Of a DNA stretch of 29,720 bases, positions 8,160-17,515 are shown piece by piece. The DNA lies in contig DAWK01000103.1 of the NCBI GenBank assembly GCA_002509745.1, forward strand, positions 1 through 29,720, written 5' to 3'. Position numbers and translations under genes: made by a program. Source of the stretch: Methanobacteriaceae archaeon UBA349. GTDB taxonomy: Archaea; Methanobacteriota; Methanobacteria; Methanobacteriales; Methanobacteriaceae. Under the pieces are notes generated by a model. The model was given only the letters and a program-made list of their open reading frames with translations. It had not been told where the DNA came from and did not search any database. How positions within the stretch are numbered: position 1 is the stretch's first letter; the number at the start of each line of letters is the position of its first letter.

Positions 8160-9095
8160 ATGATGATTATGGTTCAAGGAGAAGTGAGCGGTAAAAAATA
8201 TACAGAGCCTTTTTCTAAGGGAGTCTTGGCCAGATCTCTTACCCGGGCTGAAATGGATCCTAATAAAGCATACAATATTTCATCTCAAATAGAAGCTCAT
8301 CTAAAAAAAGAAAATATTGAAATAATCAGTATTGATGATCTGGTTAAAATTGTCTGCGAACGATTAAAAACTGAAAATACTGAAATAGCTGAAAAATACG
8401 TGGCCTGGAGAAAAATTCGCAAATGCAAAGAACCATTAATTATTCTAATTGGAGGAGCATCGGGGGTAGGGACTTCATCAATTGCTTTTGAGGTTGCTAA
8501 CCGTTTAGGAATAAGAAACATGATAAGTACCGATATGATTCGGGAAGTAATGCGTAAAATTGTTTCTAAAGAATTGTTACCCTCTATTTATGAATCAAGT
8601 TACACTGCCTATCGTTCTTTAAGAATACCTCCTCCACCTGAGCTTGATGAGGTTTTAATTGGTTTTAGGGACCATGTTGATACAGTAAGTATTGGTGTAG
8701 AAGCCGTAATTGAAAGATCTTTAAAAGAAGGAATTAGCATTGTTATTGAAGGAGTTCATATTGTTCCGGGATTTATAAGAGAAGATCTGGTTAATAAAGA
8801 GAATGTGGCCATGTTTGTACTCACGGTTTCTGATGAAAATGTACATAAAGGACGTTTTTATTCCAGATGTAGGCAAATGTGGGCCAGAAGACCTCTTAAA
8901 AGATATATGAGTTATTTTTGGGCTATTCGAAGAACGCATAAGTACTTTGAAAGTCAGGCCAAGAAAAATAATGTTCCGGTTATTGAAAATATTGACGTGG
9001 TAACTACCATTGATTCAATAATTAAGTCTATTACAAAAAGCAATGGGGGCGAAAAAGGTGTTGAAAAATCTGAAAGTAAAAGAGATAATGACTGA
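8160..9095 (+). CDS. pgk2: 2-phosphoglycerate kinase
   Basis: Phosphorylates 2-phosphoglycerate with ATP to 2,3-bisphosphoglycerate, the precursor of cyclic 2,3-diphosphoglycerate, a major compatible solute and phosphate store of Methanobacteriales. Residues 1-90 are an ATP-cone-like regulatory region ([15 protein letters not shown], then [13 protein letters not shown]). The P-loop [10 protein letters not shown] lies at about 98-107, followed by [10 protein letters not shown] and the conserved SYTAYRSLR and [11 protein letters not shown] stretches of this kinase. Length 311 fits the family. GGTGA at 8151-8155 serves the ATG; a second ATG follows at once. The 3' end overlaps the CBS gene by 53 nt, an unusually long overlap. 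Confidence 0.88.
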   Translation: MMIMVQGEVSGKKYTEPFSKGVLARSLTRAEMDPNKAYNISSQIEAHLKKENIEIISIDDLVKIVCERLKTENTEIAEKYVAWRKIRKCKEPLIILIGGASGVGTSSIAFEVANRLGIRNMISTDMIREVMRKIVSKELLPSIYESSYTAYRSLRIPPPPELDEVLIGFRDHVDTVSIGVEAVIERSLKEGISIVIEGVHIVPGFIREDLVNKENVAMFVLTVSDENVHKGRFYSRCRQMWARRPLKRYMSYFWAIRRTHKYFESQAKKNNVPVIENIDVVTTIDSIIKSITKSNGGEKGVEKSESKRDND

Positions 9096-9450
9096 AAATG
9101 TAATTACAGTAACTCCTGGTGAAGAAGTAGTTTTTGCATTTGAAAAATTGATGAAACACAAGATAAGTGCTTTACCAGTAATTGATGATGAAAAATTGGT
9201 TGGTATTGTAACTGCTTCTGATCTTGGCCACAATTTGGTTCTAGACAACTATGAGTTAGGTACAATCGTAGAAAAAGTTATGATTACTGATGTGACATGT
9301 GTTGAACCCGATGACACTTTGGATCATGCGATTGATAAAATGAATAAGCATGGATCTGAAGGAGGCATTATAAATCAGCTGGTTGTTATCAATAAAGGTA
9401 AAATAAAAGGCATAGTCTCTGATGGGGATATAATCAAAGCTTTAAAATAA
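9043..9450 (+). CDS. CBS-domain pair protein
   Basis: 135 residues made of two CBS motifs (a Bateman module): [18 protein letters not shown]...[19 protein letters not shown] and [18 protein letters not shown]...[24 protein letters not shown]. Such modules bind adenosine nucleotides or SAM and act as energy or metabolite sensors. The frame opens inside the end of the 2-phosphoglycerate kinase gene. The start is uncertain: ATG at 9043, or GTG at 9058 with GGGGGCG upstream. Either way it overlaps the kinase gene and is probably translated from the same mRNA, so it may sense ATP/AMP for cyclic diphosphoglycerate synthesis. That role is inference from position. Confidence 0.82.
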   Translation: MGAKKVLKNLKVKEIMTENVITVTPGEEVVFAFEKLMKHKISALPVIDDEKLVGIVTASDLGHNLVLDNYELGTIVEKVMITDVTCVEPDDTLDHAIDKMNKHGSEGGIINQLVVINKGKIKGIVSDGDIIKALK

Positions 9451-9767
9451 AGTTTAATTATCCTTAATTTTATTCTTTATTTGAATTAATTTTCATTAGA
9501 TATTATTTAAAAATAATTTCATATTTTATTTTAAATTCTTTAAAAAAATTTATTTAATAAATTTTCAATTAAATAAATAAAGTTCATTCAATGCTTGTTG
9601 TCTAAAATTTTTAAATATCATTTTTAGTGCATATTATCGCCTATTATCATTTTATATTAGCTAATCATGTCATTAAAATATTAAAAATAAATTTAAATTC
9701 AGCAAAATATCCCTAAATAATATTGCAAAAATAGTAACCTTAAAATACTATCAAGATTAATATAAAT
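9451..9767. other. AT-rich intergenic spacer before the SRP RNA
   Basis: No ORF with a ribosome site on either strand. It is composed almost wholly of A/T words such as TTTAAATT. The TTAAAATAC at about 9740-9748 is correctly spaced to be the TATA box of the SRP RNA. Nothing else can be supported here. Confidence 0.5.
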
Positions 9768-10076
9768 GCGGGCTAGACTGGAGGGTTAGAGGTCCTCTGT
9801 AAGCACATATCCTCTTATGGTGCAGTCGAAGTTCAGAAGGCGGCAAATTAACCGATTTTCAGCCCTAAAATTCAATGCCGAAACCTCGTCCCGCAGGATT
9901 AGTGGTGATAGGGCTCTGGCTGGAGGGCTAGAGTAAACTATCTCAATTATGGGAACGGGTCAGGCCTGGAAAGGAGCAGCTCTACCATAAACAGCTGATG
10001 CTTGTGGAGCAACGGGGTGGAGTTGGATTTTTGGATCACTGACAATTGGAAGGTTTGTCCACTTCTGAACATGCCT
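9768..10076 (+). ncRNA. ffs: Signal recognition particle RNA (archaeal 7S RNA)
   Basis: About 309 nt of GC-rich sequence standing out from AT-rich flanks. The universally conserved helix 8 appears as GGGTCAGGCCTGGAAAGGAG followed by CAGC, and later GCTGATGC and TGGAG, i.e. the SRP54-binding hairpin with a GGAA tetraloop. The 5' part has the Alu-domain TGTAA loop (TCTGTAAGCAC) between two short hairpins, and GCGGG near the 5' end can pair with CCCGC near 9890. Length matches archaeal SRP RNA. Both ends are estimates (about 15 nt either way): the 5' end from the end of the TATAAAT-rich flank, the 3' end from loss of GC-rich sequence before TATTTTC. It directs membrane and secreted proteins to the translocon. 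Confidence 0.93.
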
Positions 10077-10273
10077 ATTTTCAAATCAATTGGATATGAT
10101 AAAATAAGAAATATTATAATTAATATTTTAATTAATATTTTAATTAAATTTCAATGATATACAATATAATAAACATGATTTTTGCATCCATAAAAGAAAC
10201 ATTTATAACTGATTACATCTAAAAGTCTAAATTACCCTTTTTTCTATGAAATAAAATAAAAATAATAATCTAT

Positions 10274-10358
<85 letters not shown>

Positions 10359-10486
10359 TTTTATAACTTTTTATGCAATATGTGGTCTTATTAATATTAT
10401 TTTGTTTTCCAATTTTAAACTAGATTAATTTTATTAAAATAATTTCGATTTAAAAATCAATTAAAATGTAATTAAAAAATATAAAA

Positions 10487-10963
10487 TTATGAATTGGATT
10501 TTAAGACTATTTCTACTATTTCTTGAGGCATAGAAGTCCTTTTAGATATTTCTTCAGAATTCATTCCTTTTTTAAAATACCGAATAATCACTACATCCAT
10601 GGGCTCACCAACTTCGATAATATAATCGTCAGGGTCATAGAAACGCATTACTCTCTGTCCCCAGGGTTGTTGGTGAATTTTATGCAAAAAAGTAGCATTC
10701 ATATTTTCTAATTTATTTTGGATATTATCTAGATCATCGGATTCAAAATATAGCTCTACACAATTTTTAGGGCCTAAAATTTTATTTTCTTCACTTATTA
10801 ATTGTTGAAAATGTTTCCGGTCATGAATAGCAAACCCACCATTAAAAGAAATATTTTCACCATGATCCAGATCGACTTCTTGATTTAAGATATCTAAATA
10901 GAATTCTTTTGATTTCTGAATGTCCATTACAGTTAGAAGTGAACAGATGTATTTAACTACCAA
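10487..10963 (-). CDS. VOC (glyoxalase/bleomycin-resistance fold) protein with C-terminal helical tail
   Basis: 158 residues. Positions 1-120 follow the vicinal-oxygen-chelate pattern: LLTVMDIQKSKEFYLDIL, a mid-domain VELYFES strand, and QPWGQRVMRFYDPDDYIIEVGE at the end. The metal-site residues are only partly recognisable, so enzymatic activity is uncertain. After the domain come about 38 residues (MDVVIIRYFKKGMNSEEISKRT, then PQEIVEIVLKS) that read like a small helix-turn-helix or helical add-on, not part of a standard VOC unit. The start is TTG at 10963, supported by GGAG at 10971-10974 and by the VOC domain starting almost immediately; the next ATG would delete the first strand. Monocistronic, facing a divergent membrane protein gene. 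Confidence 0.8.
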   Translation of the reverse strand: MVVKYICSLLTVMDIQKSKEFYLDILNQEVDLDHGENISFNGGFAIHDRKHFQQLISEENKILGPKNCVELYFESDDLDNIQNKLENMNATFLHKIHQQPWGQRVMRFYDPDDYIIEVGEPMDVVIIRYFKKGMNSEEISKRTSMPQEIVEIVLKSNS

Positions 10964-11216
10964 AATATCAATCTCCTTCTTTTTTAATACTTTGCATAAC
11001 TTGGAAATAAACTAAAAATATATCTTAATATATTCTCAATTATTTTTATTCCATTAATATTTTATTCTATTTAGGAGTTTACAGTTTTAAGGTGTCATAA
11101 AACTATTCTTTTAATTACAATAAGCTATCATCTAATTACTAGATTTTGAAATACCTATTATTATATAGTATCTTAAATAGATTATTCTAAGAGTTATATT
11201 TCTAGGAGGCTTTTAA

Positions 11217-11714
11217 ATGGATATGCTATATATTTGGCCATCAATTACTATACTAGTCGTTGTTTTGTTGTTAGTAAAGAATAAAAAATCGTTAAATAAA
11301 AATAAAATTATTGAAATTTGTCTTTTGTCTGTATTGCTGATAATGGTTGGTTTAGGATCTATATGGGCCTTTATGGGCCATGTATTCATGTCTGCTCAAA
11401 TGGCAGCATACATTGGATGGCCTGCTGGAAATCCTTTTCAGCTGGAAGTGGCATTCACAAATCTAGCTTTTGGAATACTGGGTTTACTATGCTGGAAAAT
11501 ACGGGATAACTTTTGGACTGCAACTATTATAGGAATCACAGTTTTTTACTGGGGTGCCGCTTACATCCATGCCATGGAAATCATTAATAAGAGTAATTAT
11601 GCGCCAGGAAATTCAGGAATTCCAGTATATGTTGATATATTAATACCTTTGATCTTAATTGTTCTTTTAATTGCTTATAAAAAGACGATGGACAAATCTG
11701 GAGAAATAGCATAA
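11217..11714 (+). CDS. DUF6790-like four-helix membrane protein
   Basis: 165 residues with about four to five hydrophobic helices: residues 4-20, 34-55, 80-97, 105-122 and 135-153. The core SIWAFMGHVFMSAQMAAYIGWPAG and PFQLEVAFTNLAFGILGLL matches what I recall of DUF6790. The conserved His, IGW and E/N residues within helices hint at a transport or redox role, but none is established. AGGAGG about 10 nt upstream of the ATG is a strong ribosome site, and TTATATAG at 11161-11168 is a plausible TATA box. It diverges from the VOC gene and converges with an aminotransferase gene. Confidence 0.7.
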   Translation: MDMLYIWPSITILVVVLLLVKNKKSLNKNKIIEICLLSVLLIMVGLGSIWAFMGHVFMSAQMAAYIGWPAGNPFQLEVAFTNLAFGILGLLCWKIRDNFWTATIIGITVFYWGAAYIHAMEIINKSNYAPGNSGIPVYVDILIPLILIVLLIAYKKTMDKSGEIA

Positions 11715-11871
11715 TTTTCTAATTAATTAGCTGATTTAATTAATCTAATTAGTTACCTAATTAATTAAATTCATTTTTTTATTTTAATTTATAATAATTC
11801 TAAAAATATCTAAAAAATAGAATTCTATGAATTATTTTAATTTTTTAATTTAGGTTCTTAAAAATTTAAAA

Positions 11872-13080
11872 TTAATTTAAATTATTTTGGGATAAAAACG
11901 TTTCTATGACCATTCCCAATCGTTTCATACCTTCTTCAATACTTTTTGGATTGGAATTAGAGAAATTTAATCGCAAAGTATTTTCACCACTGCCATCTGC
12001 ATGGAATGCTTGGCCTGGTACAAAGGCCACATCTTCTTTTATTGCCATATCAAACAACTCTAAAGTAGATATTCCTTCCGGTAAGGTGACCCAAATAAAC
12101 ATTCCACCTTGGGGTTGGGTGTATTGAACATTTGAAGGAAAATACTTCTCTATCATACTTATCATAGTATTTCGCTGAACTTGGTAAAGATCTCTTATTT
12201 TCTGGATATGTTCATCAACTGGATTGTCTTTGAGGTATTGATAAACTATTCTTTGAGTAAAATAGTTTGAATGGAGATCAGAAGCCTGCTTTACAGTAAT
12301 TAATTTATCCATAACTTCTCCATTGGCCACGATCCAGCCTAAACGCATTCCAGGAGATACAATTTTAGAGAATGAACCAAATAAAATCCCTTCAGGTAAA
12401 TATGATTTCACAAGGGGAATATCTTCACCTATAAATCTTATTTCGCCGTAGGGATTGTCTTCTATAAAAACAGTCTCATTTTCTTTTAAAAGGCTGGCCA
12501 ATTCTTTTCGCTTTTTATCAGAGTAAGTTATTCCGGTAGGGTTCTGGAAATTAGTAACTGAGTAAAATATTTTGGGATTTTTTTCAATTAAAATTTTTTC
12601 AAGTTCATCCAGGTCTGCACCATTATTTAGCAAAGGCACGGTCTTAAAAACTGGTTCATATAAACTAAAAGCCTGTATTGCTGCTAAGTAAGTAGGATTT
12701 TCCAGAACAACTACGTCATCTTTGTTTAAGAAGATTTTTCCAACCAGATCAAGACACTGTTGAGAACCATTGGTAATTAATATTTCATCAGCATCAACTT
12801 CCAGGCCATATTTCGAGTATCTCTGGGCGATATATTCCCGAAGTGGCCTGTAACCTTCAGTGGTACTGTATTGCAATGCATCTTTACCATCTTCAGATAA
12901 AACTTTATTTACTGAATGGGAAATAGGCTTTACAGGAAAACTCTCAGGACTTGGAAGGCCACCGGCAAAGGATATGATTTCTGGATTTTCGGTAACCTTT
13001 AAAATCTCCCGAACAAATGAACGTGGTGTTTTAAACATTCTATCAGCGAATTTATATGAATATTTGGCCTTTTTAGTCAT
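11872..13080 (-). CDS. PLP-dependent aminotransferase (2-aminoadipate/MocR-domain group)
   Basis: 402-residue fold-type I aminotransferase, likely a homodimer in the cytoplasm. PLP-site features are present: NGSQQ near 104, NFQNPTG (178-183), EDNPYGE (207-213) and the Schiff-base lysine K239 in GSFSKIVSPGMRLGWI; a C-terminal LRLNFSN supplies the substrate carboxylate arginine. The opening ISFAGGLPSPESFP is typical of the LysN/2-aminoadipate aminotransferase and MocR-domain subgroup, which acts on aromatic, aliphatic or aminoadipate donors. Exact substrates are not predictable. AGGT lies about 9 nt upstream of the ATG. A palindromic element sits ~130-170 nt upstream. Confidence 0.88.
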   Translation of the reverse strand: MTKKAKYSYKFADRMFKTPRSFVREILKVTENPEIISFAGGLPSPESFPVKPISHSVNKVLSEDGKDALQYSTTEGYRPLREYIAQRYSKYGLEVDADEILITNGSQQCLDLVGKIFLNKDDVVVLENPTYLAAIQAFSLYEPVFKTVPLLNNGADLDELEKILIEKNPKIFYSVTNFQNPTGITYSDKKRKELASLLKENETVFIEDNPYGEIRFIGEDIPLVKSYLPEGILFGSFSKIVSPGMRLGWIVANGEVMDKLITVKQASDLHSNYFTQRIVYQYLKDNPVDEHIQKIRDLYQVQRNTMISMIEKYFPSNVQYTQPQGGMFIWVTLPEGISTLELFDMAIKEDVAFVPGQAFHADGSGENTLRLNFSNSNPKSIEEGMKRLGMVIETFLSQNNLN

Positions 13081-13206
13081 TGAAATACCTATTATGGTTT
13101 TAGTAAAAATGAATTATTAATAAATGAATTAATTAAGTAATATTTTATATAATCAATTAGATTCTATTTTATTTAACTATTTTAGCATATGATATGAGGA
13201 TTATAT

Positions 13207-13250
13207 GAAAGTAAATACTTTTTTTAGATGTGAATTCATCTAGTACTTTC
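13207..13250. repeat. Nested inverted repeat between two minus-strand genes
   Basis: Outer arms GAAAGTA (13207-13213) and TACTTTC (13244-13250); inner arms TAGATG (13225-13230) and CATCTA (13237-13242) around TGAATT. It lies between the end of the cation efflux gene and the start of the aminotransferase gene, so it may be a terminator or attenuator hairpin, or an operator. Confidence 0.5.
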
Positions 13251-13343
13251 AAAAGTTGTTAAACAGATATGAAAAATGTGAAAATGAGAATCTGGGATAT
13301 TTTAATTAATTAATAAGGAATACAAAAAAATTAAATAAAATGA

Positions 13344-14243
13344 TTAAATTTTGTCTTTTTTACATATAACTTCTGTTGGACAGCTGTGAACATTGACCAT
13401 TTTAACTGATGTTACGTCATTTATGATTTTCTGTTCTACGTCATGAGCAATTTCATGAGCTTTTTCTAGTTTTAGATCTTTATTCAATTCTATATGTAAT
13501 TCTACTGATACATAAGGACCCATATTATTAATTTTTATATCATGGGTTCCTTTAACGCACTCTAAACCCAAAGCAGAAATTTTTACATCATTTATAACCT
13601 TAGAAGAGGATACTTTTCCCATAATAATATTAACATTATCTTTCCCAATATGGAATGCTGTATAAATGATTATTAAAGCTATGACCACACCTACTAAAGG
13701 ATCTAAAATTGGATAACCCAACTGAGAACCTATAACTCCAATCAAAATAGCTATACCTGAAAATATATCCACCTTTTGATGATTACCATCGGCTATAAGA
13801 GCCGGACTGTTAATTTTATTCCCAGTTCTTATTAAATAGGTAGTCATAGTGTAATTAATAAATATTCCAATAAGTGCCATAACAGCAGCAATCTTGTCTG
13901 GAGGAGTTATAACTTCCCCTAATGCTATTTTAGTATAAACACCCGATATTATTTCATAGGCTACAACTACCAAAAAAACAACAATTATAAGACCAACCAG
14001 GGCTTCTGCTTTACCATGACCATAAGGATGATCTTCATCTGCCGGTCTCATCCCTATTTTAAAACCTACAAATGTTATAATTGAAGTTATCACATCAGAT
14101 AATGTGTGAAAACCCTCTGCAACCAGCGCTGTACTTCCAGATAAAAGCCCCACGGCTATATTAAATATTGTAAGAAATATGTTTCCAAATATGGCCACAT
14201 ATGAAGCTTTTTTACCTATTTTTTTTCTTTCACTACCTTCCAA
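13344..14243 (-). CDS. Cation diffusion facilitator family transporter
   Basis: 299-residue membrane antiporter that exports divalent metal ions (Zn, Fe, Mn, Co or similar) using the proton gradient. Six transmembrane helices are visible in the first ~205 residues. The two intramembrane metal-site motifs are HxxxD in FHTLSDV (helix 2) and HxxxD in NHQKVDI (helix 5), giving an H-D/H-D site; an HPYGHGKAE loop lies between helices 2 and 3. The last ~85 residues form the cytoplasmic ferredoxin-like domain, with two Cys near the end (HSCPTEVICKKDK). The start is TTG at 14243, with GGTGAG at 14250-14255 as ribosome site. The metal specificity is not readable. Confidence 0.92.
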   Translation of the reverse strand: MEGSERKKIGKKASYVAIFGNIFLTIFNIAVGLLSGSTALVAEGFHTLSDVITSIITFVGFKIGMRPADEDHPYGHGKAEALVGLIIVVFLVVVAYEIISGVYTKIALGEVITPPDKIAAVMALIGIFINYTMTTYLIRTGNKINSPALIADGNHQKVDIFSGIAILIGVIGSQLGYPILDPLVGVVIALIIIYTAFHIGKDNVNIIMGKVSSSKVINDVKISALGLECVKGTHDIKINNMGPYVSVELHIELNKDLKLEKAHEIAHDVEQKIINDVTSVKMVNVHSCPTEVICKKDKI

Positions 14244-14415
14244 GAATTCTCACCACAATTTTTATTATTCTATAACAATTGGTTTTGATATTATTAAATT
14301 AATTGGTGTAACTTTTAAACAATTATTTTTGTTTTTATTAAATATGCATATCCATTGCTCGATGGGGATATTCAGATTATTTATTAAATTTATTAAACTT
14401 ATTAAAATTTTCATA

Positions 14416-15531
14416 TTAAATATTTATTTTTTCTAAACGGTCCATTGCAGATTCTATTTCAGAATAAGACACTGCATAAGACATTCTAACATGTTCTGAT
14501 CCAGCTTTTCCAAATGCCTCTCCTGGAACAGTTACTACTTCATTTGCCAAGGCTTTGGATACGAATTCTTGAGAATCTTTAACATAGGGAAATGTGTAGA
14601 ATGCTCCTTCTGGTAACTTGCATTCCCATCCCATTTCATTCAATCGACCCACCATTAAGTCTCTTCTTCTCTTAAACTCCCCAACCATTTCATCTACACA
14701 ATTTTGGGGCCCTTCAATGGCAGCAAGTGCTGCTTTTTGAGATATGGAACTGGCGCAAGCGGTATTGTATTGGTGAATCTTAAGTAATTCTTCAAGGATA
14801 TCCTCTCTGGCAGCCAAATAGGCCACTCTAAAACCGGTCATGGCATAAGTTTTGGATAAACCATTTATAACAATAGCATTATCTGTGAATTCACCAGGGC
14901 TGTGATGTTTTACCCCGTATGTTATTTTTTCATAGATCTCATCAGAGATAATAAAAATATCATTATCTTCGGCCAGTTTACTAATCTTTTTAATTTCTTT
15001 TCTTTTCATTACACTTCCAGTGGGATTGGAAGGTGAATTTAGGATTATAGCCTTTGTTTTGGAAGTTATTTTATTTTCAACATCTTCGGCGCTCATTCTA
15101 AAATCATTTTCCATTTTTAGAGGTATGGGAATGGGATTGCCCTCTGAAATTTTAATAACTGCATCATATGCTAAAAATCCAGGGTCAGGAATTAAAACAT
15201 CGTCTCCTTTATTTATTAAGGCCTGGGCACACATGTATAATGCTTCGCTGGCCCCTACAGTAACTATTATGGATTCTGGATCTTTCTGGACATTATTCTC
15301 AATATTTAATTTTTTAGAAATGGCCTCTCTCAGTTCTAAGATTCCTTTATTAGCTGTGTAATGGGTGAATCCTTCATCTAGAGATTCAATCACGGCCTGA
15401 CGTATATGGCGTGGGGTATCAAAATCAGGTTCACCTATACCTAAATTTATTGCATTTTCACTACAAACCTCAAACATCTTTCTTATTTGAGATAATTGGA
15501 TTGATTTAACTCTATTTGCTGGATTAATCAT
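14416..15531 (-). CDS. Class I/II PLP-dependent aminotransferase (AspC-like)
   Basis: 371-residue aspartate-aminotransferase-family enzyme of subgroup I-gamma type. Motifs: GIGEPDFDTP (31-40), YTANKG for the active-site loop, SPSNPTG (166-172), SDEIYE (196-201), the PLP lysine K227 in NGLSKTYAMTGFRVAY, and the C-terminal HVRMSYA arginine. In methanogens such enzymes make aspartate, alanine or aromatic amino acids; the substrate is not decidable here. The ATG has only a weak ribosome site (TTGAT), and the MINPANR start fits the family. It is separate from the other aminotransferase at 11872-13080 and only distantly similar to it. Confidence 0.9.
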   Translation of the reverse strand: MINPANRVKSIQLSQIRKMFEVCSENAINLGIGEPDFDTPRHIRQAVIESLDEGFTHYTANKGILELREAISKKLNIENNVQKDPESIIVTVGASEALYMCAQALINKGDDVLIPDPGFLAYDAVIKISEGNPIPIPLKMENDFRMSAEDVENKITSKTKAIILNSPSNPTGSVMKRKEIKKISKLAEDNDIFIISDEIYEKITYGVKHHSPGEFTDNAIVINGLSKTYAMTGFRVAYLAAREDILEELLKIHQYNTACASSISQKAALAAIEGPQNCVDEMVGEFKRRRDLMVGRLNEMGWECKLPEGAFYTFPYVKDSQEFVSKALANEVVTVPGEAFGKAGSEHVRMSYAVSYSEIESAMDRLEKINI

Positions 15532-15714
15532 TATATCAACTCTATTAGTTTATAAAATTCATTTTCATTTTTTATGTTGAATATTGAAATTTATTTTTTT
15601 CTATAGTTTATGGTATTCTTAAATATTAAAAATTTAATTAATTTTTATTTTCACTTAATTAATTTCAATTAATTTTTCAGTTAATTTTCAGCTATTAAAT
15701 GAAGTAATTTAGAA

Positions 15715-17274
15715 CTATTTTTTATTTAAACAAGGCCCACAGTTATAACATGGAGATTCTTCGCACCATGGTGTTTCTGCACCATCCATCATTTTTAAAT
15801 ATTCTTTCTTAAGGAAATCATCTTTTAAACCAATATCTATATTTTCCCAGGGTAGCTTAGCTTCCATATCTTTTCGTGATGTGAATTTATTCCATTCTTT
15901 CATTGGAATTTTTTTTATCAATGATTTTTCAATCATAGGCCCGATTTCAGAGCTTCCGTTTGACAAAACATGTTGAATTAAGCCTATTCTAGGACTTTCG
16001 ATTTTTAAAGGAGTATTTTTGAGATTAGATTTTAAAAAATTGATTTTTGATTTCATTAATTTTAAATCATAGCCTTCCCATTGCAAAGGGGTGTGTGGTT
16101 TGGGTATAAGTGGATTTACACTGAAACGAATGGAATTTCTTTTCTTAGAAAGATTCAACAAACTTTTCATTAGTTCTGAAAGCTCTTGAATATCTTTTTG
16201 AGTTTCGGTAGGAGAACCAACTAAAAAGTACATTTTAACGTTTAAGCCAAAATTCAAAGCTTCTTTAACCACTTCAAATGTTTTTTCGTCACTAATAGGT
16301 TTATTTAAACTTTTTCTAACACAAAAAACTGATTCTGGAGCTAAAGTTATGGTTTTAAGGCCACTTTTCATCAGAGATTCTAGTGTATCTGATGAAACAG
16401 ATTCTATTCTAAGTGAGGGTGTGGTAACTTTAAAACCCATTTCTAAAAGTCCAGAACATAATTCGTCGATTTTAGAATAATCAGAAACAGCAGCACCAAT
16501 AAGTGCTATTTTATTGAGTCCAGTAGCATCTCTACCATCTTCAGCTATCTTAAAAAGTTTTTTAAGAGATGTTTCACGACGAGGACGGTATAAATATCCA
16601 GCCATACAAAAACGACAGCCTCTAGTACATCCTCTGGACACTCCTAATAAAAAAGATGATCCTAAAGCTGGTTTAAGATTTTTATCATCGGTTTCCGGTA
16701 CAATCTGGTGAATAGGATGGCAGGCATGATCCATATCATTTACAATAACTCTTTTGGCAGGATAATCTGGTAAATAAACTCCTTCAATATCTAAAAATGA
16801 TTCAATTTCTTTTTTCGGGTTTTTGAGTTCCAGATATTTATCCAGTAACTGGTCCATTACAGCTTCTGCTTCACCAATAATAAATAAATCCACAAAATCT
16901 GACATAGGCGCGGGATTTGATGTTGCACAGGGGCCGCCAGCAATAATTAAAGGATCATTATCGTCACGATATTTTTTTCGAGGTGATATGCCTCCTTTTT
17001 TTAGCATATCCAGTACATTAAAGTAGTCTTGTTCATATTGCAGGGAAAAACTAACTATATCGAAGCTTTTCAGAGGGGTTGAGGATTCTAAACTCCTGGA
17101 ATGGGGATAAACTACTCTTTCACACCACGTATCCTCCCTTGAGTTTAAAAATTCGTAGATAATATGAAATCCCAGTGAAGAGATGGCGGTCCGATAAAGA
17201 TTTGGATAACATGAAGCAAATCTAAGGCCAACTTTCATTGGATTTTTCAATATGACATTGTGCTCTTTTAGCAT
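15715..17274 (-). CDS. Radical SAM protein with B12-binding-like N-terminal region
   Basis: 519 residues. Residues 1-150 resemble the cobalamin-binding-like region common in radical SAM proteins (KVGLRFASCYPNLYRTAISSLG, then VSFSLQYEQDYFNVLDMLKKGGI, and GGPCATSNPAP). The [4Fe-4S]/SAM motif is C216-C220-C223 in SRGCTRGCRFCMAG, followed by barrel strands with TLAPES and MYFLVGSPTET. The C-terminus carries a cysteine cluster (CEESPCYNCGPC) that could hold a second cluster or zinc. The pattern recalls the archaeal members near TIGR03960-type radical SAM proteins; the reaction is unknown. No ribosome site precedes the ATG, so the mRNA may be leaderless. Confidence 0.88.
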   Translation of the reverse strand: MLKEHNVILKNPMKVGLRFASCYPNLYRTAISSLGFHIIYEFLNSREDTWCERVVYPHSRSLESSTPLKSFDIVSFSLQYEQDYFNVLDMLKKGGISPRKKYRDDNDPLIIAGGPCATSNPAPMSDFVDLFIIGEAEAVMDQLLDKYLELKNPKKEIESFLDIEGVYLPDYPAKRVIVNDMDHACHPIHQIVPETDDKNLKPALGSSFLLGVSRGCTRGCRFCMAGYLYRPRRETSLKKLFKIAEDGRDATGLNKIALIGAAVSDYSKIDELCSGLLEMGFKVTTPSLRIESVSSDTLESLMKSGLKTITLAPESVFCVRKSLNKPISDEKTFEVVKEALNFGLNVKMYFLVGSPTETQKDIQELSELMKSLLNLSKKRNSIRFSVNPLIPKPHTPLQWEGYDLKLMKSKINFLKSNLKNTPLKIESPRIGLIQHVLSNGSSEIGPMIEKSLIKKIPMKEWNKFTSRKDMEAKLPWENIDIGLKDDFLKKEYLKMMDGAETPWCEESPCYNCGPCLNKK

Positions 17275-17515
17275 AATCTATAATTATATTTAACATATAA
17301 TCAACATATCGAAATGTTAATCCATAATTTAGTTAATGAAACTAATAAAATATATTTACCCTTAAATTTACCATATATAATTTAATTAAAATGATATTCT
17401 ATTAAATTAAATTTATAATTATAAGTTTAATACGATTGTATATTATAATGGATTTATTATTAATTAAATAACTTTAAAATTTTTGGAATATCTAAAATAG
17501 TTAATAGGTTTGAAA

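Noticed and set aside
17415..17435. A/T palindrome with a TTATAATTATAA core upstream of coaD
   Set aside because: Made only of A/T; such palindromes are frequent by chance in spacers of this composition.
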